64,000 bases of DNA from Hysterangium stoloniferum (lineage: Eukaryota; Basidiomycota; Agaricomycetes; Hysterangiales; Hysterangiaceae), in NCBI GenBank assembly GCA_015178975.1, contig WHVD01000104.1:186001-250000 (forward strand), written 5' to 3'. A program made the translations under genes and the position numbers. Shown one piece after another: positions 22,406-31,441 of the stretch. Each line of letters opens with the position of its first letter. The first letter of the stretch is position 1. The notes beneath the pieces were generated by a model, which saw nothing but the letters and a program-made list of their open reading frames with translations, was not told the origin of the DNA and made no database searches.

Positions 22406-23170
22406 ACCATGTACTGTACCAATTATGCTTGTTCTGCTCGCCTTCCTTTCCTGTGACACTCAACCCTGTTCGTTGTGTGGTTCAGACCCATATGTACCCG
22501 TATGTACTTACCGTAGCATTATCTGTGTGTTGGCAATCTACGACCGCTGCTCAGTTGAGTTTGAGGCGATTGTTAAAAATGGCGGATTCGATTTCAACAT
22601 TTCGGACTTGATTAAATTATTAGCCAGATAAATTAAATTGAGGATGACGATGCGACATGCCTGATCGGAGGTAGGTAAACTCTAGGTAAAGTTTTCCAAA
22701 TCACTCCAATTGAGATATCAATTCCAAATGCCACCATCGCGATCACGCATCCAATATAATCCCTGTCTCTCCAATGAGGGAAATACTTCGAAAAACATAT
22801 TGGTGCCTTCGATACATGGATGTGGTTTTCCCGCCATTTGGCTCCACAAAATCTATTAAATCTTACAATAAATGATAATACGAATGTAAACACACAACCT
22901 GTAACCTATCATCTGTTGCCCGCTTTGAGTTTAATCATATATCTTTGCACATGAATTATGCGAACCTTTTATTAGAAAGAAAACAAACCCAAGGAGGAAA
23001 CAGTGCAATATTTTGCGTTAGTAATAATAAAGCAGTTAGATTAGGGATCAAGAACCACCACTATATGAGTACCCTTATTTCATTCAATCTGTGTCTACCT
23101 TAACAGTATCAAGAATCACCCCTGAGTGTGAAGGATTGACTGTGAACAGTGCAATACTCCATAAAGGAAC

Positions 23171-23399
23171 TGTGAGAACGAGTGAAAGAACAATACTCAG
23201 TATTTGCACGCTGTATGCCAAATCACTATAGATACAATCATGTAGCTGCTCTATTTAACTAAAAGGAACAATAGATTTTTGTGACACAACATAAAGGTGG
23301 AACAAAAGAACAATAAAACAAAGGGACAAGCTAACAACAATGGGGTGGCTTAACTGGTGTAGCACATTGTGCATGCTCACATAATCCATTATTCCAACA
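23171..23399. mobile_element. Short TG..CA element (229 bp), solo-LTR-like
   Basis: TGTGAGAACGAG..TTATTCCAACA has a GGAAC duplication (23166-23170 and 23400-23404). The left arm has the empty site near 13655 (AGTTCCTTTATGG). It is too small to code. Near its right end TGGCTTAACTGG fits a tRNA A-box, but no B-box was found. Confidence 0.88.
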
Positions 23400-24054
23400 G
23401 GAACTGAGTATTACTTTGATTTTTTATTTTTTCTATATTTTATATTATTTTTCCTTCACTTTATATTATTTTTCCTTCACTTCAAAAACAAGATACATCT
23501 CACATTTAGTAGTGCAAAGGTCCATCTATGCTTGTGGGTGCATGAGCACCCACAAGCCCACAATAGTGACACTTGTTACTGTAATAGTCACAATAGACAA
23601 GACACTTTTAACCCCAACAACCACCACCTGCACAACACAAGTATTGATTTGGGGTCCTGTCTCAATAATATCTGCATTACCACACTTATGTATATTTCAA
23701 CTGTGAGCAAAGCTTTGCACTGAAACAGTTGAAGCTTGCTCACTACTATTCAACTTGACTTTATGGATAAACCTAGCATAATAGAACACATCTCTTGAAG
23801 CTATTCCATTCCTTTCTCATAGTAACAACACTATTCCTACACACTTTCTCATTCTATAAGTAATCCCTAATCATATCTCTAAATGGATCTGCATCCCAAA
23901 TACCATCAGTCTGATCACACCTCAAGGTTGATCTCCATTCTTAAGTATTTCATCTCATTAAGGTCAATCTTACTTCTATCATTAAAGCAGTAGACTATTA
24001 TATTATTTAATTACTACTATCCTAATAAGTCAATCTCACTATTGCATTGTTACA

Positions 24055-24310
24055 AGTCAATATTGCTTGCATATCGAGTGGTAAATTACTCGACTCTTTC
24101 CTGATGCTTCCACAGGAGAACCTTGCTTGCTTTGGCAAGTGTGGGGTGTTCCCAGCGTTATTTGGGGAGACAGCTCGGGTGGCGGTAGACCTAGGTTTAA
24201 TTTCGGTATTTAAATAAACAACAGAAAACCTCAACAATGAAAAAATACACACCTTGGCACAGCTCTCCCACTTGGAAGTCAAACTGGTTCTTCTTCCCCT
24301 TGTGTCCCTG
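24055..24310 (-). pseudogene. C2H2 zinc-finger gene fragment, right-arm copy
   Basis: Exon 1 ends at 24253 (..WESCAK). A 62-bp GT..AG intron spans 24191-24252. Exon 2 reads VYRHPSCLPK, one in-frame stop, RWEHPTLAKASKVLL, then KHQERVE. It is closer to the family than the left-arm copy (Y-R-H-P kept) and is not split by an LTR. The stop sits where the family has a finger histidine, so the copy was already inactive before the arms duplicated (the left copy has the same stop). Confidence 0.68.
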
Positions 24311-25269
24311 CCCCTGCCCCCATGCCTTTCCTTGCCCATACAAATTACCATCCAATGGCACACTCTTAACAAGCTCCCGCACTACTGCTCCTTGGATATA
24401 TCTGCTGCTGCCCCAGCCCTTGAGTATGCACCTGTGGACTCTTCACCTGCATCCAAATAGCGACAAGGCTAGCGCTGTCGAGTTGAGACAGTCCTGTCCT
24501 CAGGTGGTTGTGGGGCTTGCGCGGTCAGTGATTGCTGGAATAGAGATTGGCGTGAACACCTAGGCCCAAGCCTTCACTTCATCCTGCAACAGATCCAGAA
24601 GCAGATCCGACCCCAACGCCAGCACTGGACATGGAGGCTTCAGAAGGAGCATAAATCGGTCTGCATCTGCGGGTCCAGCTAAATGAGCTGGAGTGCCAGT
24701 GTTTGATGGGGTTGGAAATGTGGCTAGTGGTTGGAGCGGGGCATGTCATAGACTGTTCTTGGTTTGTGGAGGACTGCGGTTGTGGTTGGGATGTAGGTGG
24801 GAGGGGTGGCTGTGTGGCTCTGTAAATGTGTCTGTGTCTTATTCTGTGCTTTTGTAGAGGATGTGCACTGGAATGATCTGCATGTAGGCCTGGTTGTTGG
24901 GTTGAGGTTGGGGGTTGACAAGGAGAGGAAGGAGAGTGGGTGGGATATGCTTGTCATGGTATTTTGGGTACTAGTAAATTTTGTGTCTAAAACTGTCTCC
25001 TTATCATCAGAAAGATGATATATATAAAAAATAAAAAAAACCACCAAATCAATGTGAATATGAATTCCTCCCTGGGTACTCCACTTGATAGTAATACATT
25101 GAGCTTCAAAGTTGGTGTCGCCCTGATAGTCAATGTTTTGAAGAACTCCAGTGCTGGCATGCAGGATGATGGTAGTGGAAGAGAAAGACGGCAGGTGATA
25201 AAATGCTGTCAAGGCAAACTCCAAAGCGGGGCATTCCCTTTGTCCTAGCCGAACCTTTGTGTTGCTGCA

Positions 25270-25978
25270 AGGCAGTTGGCCCAGTTTGAGTCTGTATAGC
25301 CAATGAGGTTGATGTTGTTCAACCTGCCCTGGCATAGTCAGAGGTTTCTTGTCCCTTTTAAATATTGCATGACATGAATAGCAGTGGGCCCAATGTGTGG
25401 TAGAGTAGCTGTCTAAGTATTGTGACAACTGTTGGACACCAGAGGAGAGATCAGGGTGTGTAGAAATGGCAAGGTAAAGTAGACAACCAACTAAGGAACC
25501 AATAGGGTAGTTTGAGGAGGTGATAGGCATCAGGTTTTGATAGGGATGTTCAATCGAAATGGTGGAGTTTAAGGCTATGATCCATGGGGGTAGTTATGGA
25601 AGTAGCATTGGTTTGGCCAAACTGCCATATAACTTTGTCTATCAGCATGGTTTGGGATAGGTAAATGGAGCGATTTGGCCAATCCAGTTCCACAGTGATG
25701 CCAACAACAAGATAGACAGACCCGAGGTCGGATATAGTCCAAACATTGCACATCTCCTTTGTAAAGGCCTCGTTTTTGGCACAGGTGCTAGTAATGGAAA
25801 GGATGTCATTGACATGTACATCTGCAATGATTATCCCAGTAGCAGTGCATCTGTAGTAAATGCAAGGCTCAGAGGGAGGTCTGGTAAATCCCCATGCTAT
25901 CATCTGTTCATTCAGCCTCTTGTTCCAGATCCTACCACTTTGCTTCATGCCATAAAGGCCTCTTAATAACATCCACAC
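25270..25978 (-). pseudogene. Ty1/copia reverse transcriptase, C-terminal part
   Basis: Minus-strand reading: LLRGLYGMKQSGRIWNKRLN (the copia LYGLKQAGRxW motif), then ADVHVNDIL in place of YVDDIL, then DLGSVYLVVGITVE, and from 25530 the PIGSLVGCLLYLAISTHPDL block. A stop separates the two open pieces. The first catalytic aspartate is N (codon at 25808-25810). It is the edge of the right arm and the inferred downstream part of the minus-strand copia at 26740-28560. Confidence 0.85.
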
Positions 25979-26090
25979 AAAGTCTTCTTTCCCGGATTCA
26001 ATGAAGTCATCTGTTCAGAGATGCACTCCACTGCCCAACACTATCCCATAATCTCATGTCCATCAGGAGGCTTGAAATAATGGTTGCTAT

Positions 26091-26735
26091 GTGAGTTTTG
26101 GGGGGGGAAGGATCACCTTTCCCAATCCAACAGGCCGCCCATTTATGTATGGAAAGGGAGAAGGGACAATGTATAGGATTGATATTTTTCTGCCAATCAG
26201 CCCTCTCCCAAATGCCACATTTCCCCCTAACATGACAACACACCTGTCAACTGTGAATGACACACATACAAGTGCTCTCACTACAAAGTCATGATCAGCC
26301 TACTGATATCAACACCTGGCACCAATGTCTTGGTCATGTCAGTTATGATACCATCCAATGCATGTCCAAATATGACATCATTTGTGGAATGGAAATAACT
26401 ACCCTAACAACTCGACCAGGAATGTACAAAGGATGTATAATGGGGAAGTATACCCATTACCCCTTTACATTAATGATGAGTGGGAGACAGCGATTGGAGA
26501 GCGCACCAATATTGACCTGTGGGGGCCATGTTGAGTGCAATCTACTGGTGGCAGAAGCTACATGATCCCTTGCATTGACAGGTACAGTAATCACCAAGAA
26601 GTGTTCTTCTTGTCAACTAAGGAAGCTGGAGTGACATTGTCTGCCTTCAAGAATTACATGGTACTAACCGAATGTCAGACAGGAATGAAAGTGCACACTA
26701 TACACACAAATGATTACTGTCATACTTGTTTGTGA
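26091..26735 (+). pseudogene. Ty1/copia gag-pre-integrase and integrase N-terminus
   Basis: The plus-strand reading has TWHQCLGHVSYDTIQCMSK and CIMGKYTHYPF (the H..C..C zinc-binding pre-integrase region), then IDRYSNHQEVFFLSTKEA in another frame, matching the start of the integrase core. At least one frameshift and the loss of the DDE aspartate motifs make it inactive. It lies opposite to the copia pieces on both sides. Confidence 0.7.
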
Positions 26736-26739
26736 ACAT

Positions 26740-27300
26740 CCATCAGGTTTTTATCAGTCTGGTGTCCTTGGAGAAGTCTGCCACTGTCTAAACTCCATGT
26801 TTCTCCATCACTGCCAGTTCTTTGCCTATTGGACCCTCCCATATGTCAGGACATGTCATTGCCTTGTTATATGTATTGGGGAGTCAGAATTTGTTGGGTC
26901 TGGGATTGTATTGGTTTCTGTGTGAAAGGCTCTGACTTGGTCATGGTCAGTTGTGTGTGTCTTGTCATCCACCCATGCCTCCCCAGCGGCCTTAGCATTT
27001 TGTATGTTGTTTTCCAAATTTATTGAGTCCTGAAGTGCCTTTGTTGGTATGGGAATGTGCAAAGAGTGGCACGGTGCAGATGTGATGGCAGTTGTTTTGG
27101 GGGCAGACAGGGGAGTATTAGTTGAGGCTGCATGGTCGTGTGCTGGTGCTAGACACCTGTGAGTCACATCTGTTTTCTCTCTCACTTATTGGCGTGTTGA
27201 GCGTAATGTGGCCAGTATTAATCACCTCTCCCTCACTCTATGCATCATTCAGCATTTTGTGACCATGGGTTTCTTCAAAAATTACATCATGAGAATGGAA
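26740..27300 (-). pseudogene. Copia integrase C-terminal tail and linker
   Basis: On the minus strand just after the solo LTR, HDVIFEETHGHKMLNDA matches the RDVVFEE motif that ends copia integrases, followed by an S/T/P-rich linker (26856-27185). With 28150-28560 this is one gene split by the LTR. Stops and frame changes occur. Confidence 0.65.
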
Positions 27301-27314
27301 TATGTGGCAGGGTC

Positions 27315-28132
27315 TGTTAGGATACACACACAGGGCTGGTCTCCGGAGAAACCTGCGGGATATCCGGTAGGACTTGGCTTCAGCTTATAGGCTGCGCCCT
27401 CACTAGATCGTGTTGTCCAATTTCGAACAGGTGGACGGGAATCCCGGGGAGTCTGGGCGGGGTTCGTGGGTTGTAGGTTGTAGGTCGGAGGTCGTGGGTC
27501 GTGAGTCGAGATAGTTGAGAGAGATAGATGTGCCGGAGCCCGTGGGCTCCAACTAGTGAGAGCGATGTGAATCAAGCAAGGTTTTTAGAGTGGAAAATGG
27601 ATTAGATTACTGGGGGGAATCTGAGCTAATTTTCTGACTGGATTGTATGTACAAAATCTGCCAGTTTATATAGACCATGCAGTGAATGACATACCAAATC
27701 AAGTAATGATGAAACGAAACTAACAAAACATAAAATGGGAATAATAAACACCAAGTTGGGTGTTAGGAACGGGATGGAAAGGAGCGGAGTCCGAATCGTG
27801 ACAAAGCATAACCCATAATGGGAAATGGAGCGGGAGCGGAGTTCAAATCGTGACAGGTCATTTGACTAAAATGGGAACGGGGCTCGATTAGAGCGGTGAT
27901 GGGATTCTGAGTGGGGTCCGGTGACTGATGCGTGGGATGAAGATGGACATAGACAGAGATGGAGTCCAGGGGAAGTCCAGTGACTGATATGTGTCGTAAT
28001 GAGGTTGAATGTAACGAGTCTTGATGTACGGAGTCCAGGTGGGAAATCCTATAAACAGACATTTGGTGCATGTAGGGCATGGTGGCGTACAGGTTAGTGC
28101 CCGGAGTCCGGCGGGATTGTCCGGTCGTAACA
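27315..28132 (-). mobile_element. Solo LTR, family B (818 bp)
   Basis: TGTTAGGATAC..GGTCGTAACA has GGGTC duplications (27310-27314 and 28133-28137). The shared promoter-like block TATAAGCTGAAGCCAAGTCC reads on the minus strand around 27370-27389, which I use to assign sense. Other copies: 44148, 52805 and, opposite, 52750-54660. It splits a copia integrase. Confidence 0.93.
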
Positions 28133-28149
28133 GGGTCCTGGGCTGTGGA

Positions 28150-28560
28150 TTCAGCAAGCATCACATCCAAAATATCCTATGTGGATCCCTTTGATGGAGT
28201 GTGGATCCAGTTTACTCAGTCTGCCTCTGGCTTTGACAGGGATCTTTGCATAGGCGATACATCCAAGTGGCTGTAGATGAGAGATGTCAGGCTTTCTTCC
28301 ATACCACACCTTGAAGGGGGTCACATTGGGGTGCCTAGCAGTGGGAATAAAGTCGATTGTGTATGCAATTACCGCTGCAATTTTGCATCAAAGTGATGGT
28401 GGAAGACTATTTTCATACAGGCAAATATGGACCCTTTCAATGATGGTGTGGTGACACTGTTTGATGACACCATTCAATGAGGAGGAATAGACAGTGGTGG
28501 ACTCATGTACAACACCTTGTCCACTGAGGTATGTGGTCTACATGGAGTTAGTAAATTTGG
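28150..28560 (-). pseudogene. Copia integrase core, C-terminal half
   Basis: Minus-strand reading: STTVYSSSLNGVIKQ..HTIIERVHICLYENSLPPSL, then a stop where tryptophan is expected, then AYTIDFIPTARHPNVTPFKV and WYGRKPDISHL with the GCIAYAKIP block. This is the standard copia integrase end (QQNGVAER..PYEAWYGRKPDVSHLR). The stop fits TGG-to-TGA. Confidence 0.8.
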
Positions 28561-29155
28561 TGCCTAATGGGAACCTCACCACATATAAGGCACACCTGGA
28601 CACTAAGGGTTTTACACAAATTCCCAGAGTCGACTTCCTTGAAATGTATACCTCAGTCGTATGATATGAGCCACTACGAATGAACTTAGCTATTGCCATG
28701 GCCACCAATATGGAAGCATGGCAAATCGACTATGTCATGGCATACCTCAATTCCATCCCCCAAGCTATGACATACATTGAACTGCCTGATGGGGAAAAGG
28801 AGGAATGAAAGGTCAGGTGACTGGAAAAGATGCTATACAGTACTATGGATGGGGAAAACAATTAGTGGGAGACTTTGGACAGAGAGATGAGTGAATTAGG
28901 ATACTATCGGTCAAAAGCTGACCCATCAGTACATTCTTGACATTCAAATAGAAATACTAAAATTCCAAGCACTTACACTGTAGCATCCTCAAAAGAAGAA
29001 GTGGACCAAACAAAGAGAGAGTTAGGCTGGACTTATGAAACAAAAGACCTGGGAGATGTGAACCTAGTACTAGAGATACAGATCGATCATGACAGGGAAC
29101 TTGGGACTATTAGAATATCACAACATGCTTACCTTGAACACATCATCAAGGTTTG
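28520..29155 (+). pseudogene. Ty1/copia reverse transcriptase (plus strand)
   Basis: The plus-strand reading runs TYKAHLDTKGFTQIPRVDF, then SVV-stop-YEPLR, WQIDYVMAYLNS, YIELPDGE, then decayed fragments up to DLGDVNLVLEIQIDHDRELG. It overlaps in content with the minus-strand reverse transcriptase at 25270-25978, so it comes from a different element. The stop at 28662-28664 is at a conserved arginine (CGA-to-TGA). Confidence 0.75.
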
Positions 29156-29800
29156 AAATCACTTCTTGTGATGTTTTCAGTAAGAAAAGGGTCCCGATGA
29201 CTAGGTCCCACTCCTTAGGCATTGAAGCAATCACAATTATACGAATCATCAAATTGTCCATTTTTCCTCCTTGTGTGTTGACCTTCGCCCATCCTTCCCA
29301 CAGTTGCGTGAAGTGGTTTAAAATATCCATGCCATTGGTGTGTTTAATTGTGTGAAGTTCATTATCAGTGTTTAACAAACCTATGTCGGATGACATGCTA
29401 TGGATTTTTTTTAGTGTGGACCACACCTCATATGCAGTGTCTGTGAATTGAATGAATGCTGTGACCAATGGGGTTTTTCACATTTAACTCAATTATTGCC
29501 TTTGTGTACATATTGCACTCTTCCCATTCCTTGGGTGAGGGATTCTTAGATCCCCAGTAGCTCGTCATTGTGGACATGATATTGGGGTTGGTGGGGGAAG
29601 GGATCTGTATGGTTCCATCCAGGTATCCTTGAATGCCTCATGCACCTGCAGCAGACCAAATAGTGTTGTGCCAGGTAAGCCAGTTACTTCCATCAAAGTG
29701 GTCTTCTGATTGCAGCATGAATAGTGCCAGCTGTGTGGAGATATTTTTCTTTTACATATTTGTTCATGCAGGAGCAAGTTCAGGGTTTGGGGGTATCGGG
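29118..29800 (-). pseudogene. Ty1/copia gag
   Basis: Minus-strand frame 29468-29118 shows the copia-type gag core: TAYEVWSTLKKIHSMSS, HTIKHTNGMDILNHFTQL, MIRIIVIASMPKEWD. An upstream piece (29777-29565) continues it across frames. The zinc knuckle was not seen. It lies directly downstream of an LTR and primer-binding site (29901-30062, minus), the normal copia order. Confidence 0.7.
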
Positions 29801-29900
29801 GGTTTGGGGTTGGTCGACAGTTCAGGTTCGAGGTTCAGGGTCAGTCAGATTTTGGGGTTGATTTTAAGTTTCAGAGAATGTTTCTTTAGCAGCTTTGTAT

Positions 29901-29913
29901 GGGGTCCATAACC
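29901..29913 (-). other. Primer-binding site, half-tRNA type
   Basis: On the minus strand GGTTATGGACCCC follows the LTR. It differs by one base from 13301-13313 and from the complement of the initiator-Met anticodon arm. Confidence 0.65.
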
Positions 29914-30062
29914 TGTAAGAAATACACTATGATATATTTTAGTGAGCTAATTGTAACTGAATGTATAGAGATAATAATGTACCTCAGTTGACACGTAAGA
30001 GCACTGCTTGGTGTAGTCATGTAGACTTGACATAGGCTAGGGCACATAAGTCTATTTCAACA
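29914..30062 (-). repeat. Short copia 5' LTR (149 bp)
   Basis: TGTAAGAAATACAC..CTATTTCAACA on the plus strand. It is bounded inward by the primer-binding site and then gag. No partner LTR with the same ends was found near the other copia pieces, so the duplication could not be tested. Confidence 0.6.
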
Positions 30063-30099
30063 ACAAGATATATATATAATATAGTACTAATTGCACTAA

Positions 30100-30760
30100 T
30101 CATTATGATAATAGATTGGACAAATGATGGTTGGAAACCTGTGTGAGGAAATAATATAGGAGGATATCAGTTAAGTGTATCAAATTCTAATATACTCCAG
30201 AGGTCATTTAAACCCTGGGATTTTTTCGAACATGTTTTGGTTGTTCAAACTTTAAGAATGTTTAAAACATATTTGTACATTATGAAATAAATCATTCAGG
30301 AGCTGGATAGACTATGAAAGAGTTTAGTAGGTTGAAACACTGAGACTTGTACAAAGCATATCCTTTTAGATAGTCCATTTTATGCACTTGTACTGTATGT
30401 CATTGATATCTCTGAATACATATATATTCCTTTGGAATGGATCTGTCAATCTGAAGAAATTTTTATTTGGTTCAACATACTAAAAATATGTAGGTGGTTT
30501 CACTTAATAAACAACTTAATAAAGAAAACTGTAGGATGAAAAATCTCCAATAATATTTCACACCAGAAATCCATAAAGGAAGGAAATTATATACAATGGA
30601 ATCATTTAAATGACTGTGAATTTTGTAAGATATAATGTGGAGAACTATTTCCCATGATTATCTTTTAATATCATAGTCTCAGAATAGATACCACTGTGTA
30701 AAGATGGAGGTTTGTAGGAATATGGCTTGTATTAGTAGCCCTCACATTTAAAATATATAG
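30100..30760 (+). repeat. Dispersed repeat X, copy 1
   Basis: It matches 45950-46650 in inverted orientation with many small differences (AGGAGGATATC, ATATACTC.A.AGGTCATTTAAA, GATAGTCCATT, GAATGGATCTGTCAATCT, GGTGGTTTCACTTAATAAA). A translated segment keeps EWICQSEE/EWICQSKQ and RWFHLI in both copies. Family unknown. Confidence 0.7.
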
Positions 30761-30762
30761 AC

Positions 30763-31178
30763 ATGTCATGGTTAAACAAGATGATTTTGGCTATGACCTA
30801 ATCTTTAGGATAAGATGTATTTTATGGAATATATTTGACTTTTCAAAAATAGTTAATATAATTTAACTTCATTTCATTCAGAAACTTAACCAGAACTATC
30901 ATGACCTACCACTACATTTTATTCCAAAAGGAGAATCAACAAATGATTGTTTGAATAACTTTTGTCAGATGCAGGATAAACATCAATATTTCCCTATTTC
31001 CAGACTGTTATTGCCTGACGGACTGGATCGGATGTCAAACAATATCAATATATACTTGATTGAGTAAATTCTTTTTTTTTTGGTTGTTCTCCTCTAAAGT
31101 CTTTGTGTCCTTTCTTAGTAACGTATTATTATTTGCATACCATTATAAAAGGAATGGATTTGAATTCATTCAACATAG
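30763..31178. other. AT-rich spacer, nothing recognised
   Basis: I see no gene, LTR end or tandem array here, only a poly-T run at ~31072. Confidence 0.4.
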
Positions 31179-31441
31179 TGTAAGGTACTTTGTGCTGTAA
31201 GTGCAAAGTATCTTAATGGGGGAAGATGTGTACAAACTGATTTCTTGTTTTTCAAAAACTTTTGAGAGCCTTATATACATAAAAAGAAACTGAGAGTGGT
31301 ACAATCTATGCGAGTGGTACAATCTACGTGAGTGGTACGATCTACATGAGTGGCACGATCTAGGTGAATGGTACGATCTAGGCGAATTCTTGATAATAGA
31401 CACATGACATCTTAGATATTGATGACAAGATCATAGTCTCA
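31179..31441 (-). repeat. 3' LTR of a gypsy element (263 bp)
   Basis: TGTAAGGTACTTTG..TCATAGTCTCA lies directly downstream (minus strand) of gypsy pol. The abutting minus-strand sequence GGGAGGTGTAAGGGAG is a plausible polypurine tract. Inside are five 18-bp tandem units (31293-31383). No 5' LTR was found. Confidence 0.6.
31293..31383. repeat. 18-bp tandem array, five units
   Basis: Five units of the form GAGTGGTACRATCTANGY follow one another, differing at one to four positions each. They lie within the gypsy LTR. Confidence 0.9.

Larger units (their letters stand above)
22566..25268 (-). repeat. Right arm of the inverted duplication
   Basis: This is the inverted partner of the left arm. 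Apart from a 229-bp insertion (23171-23399) it is uninterrupted, and so records the pre-insertion state of the left arm at three sites. The inner edge at 22566 is sharp. Outward it passes into copia reverse transcriptase. Confidence 0.88.

Noticed and set aside
24724-25268. RNase H continuation of the copia reverse transcriptase ORF in the right arm
   Set aside because: The frame stays open but the sequence after ~25270 lacks the RNase H motifs and becomes S/T/P-rich; treated as arm repeat, not gene.
440-25268. Giant transposon with the arms as terminal inverted repeats
   Set aside because: Arms contain copia and gene fragments, no outer target duplication can be tested, and no captain-type recombinase or transposase is seen in the island.
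27763-28170. 135-codon minus-strand frame
   Set aside because: It lies almost wholly inside a solo LTR bounded by a target duplication; proline/serine-rich shadow frame.
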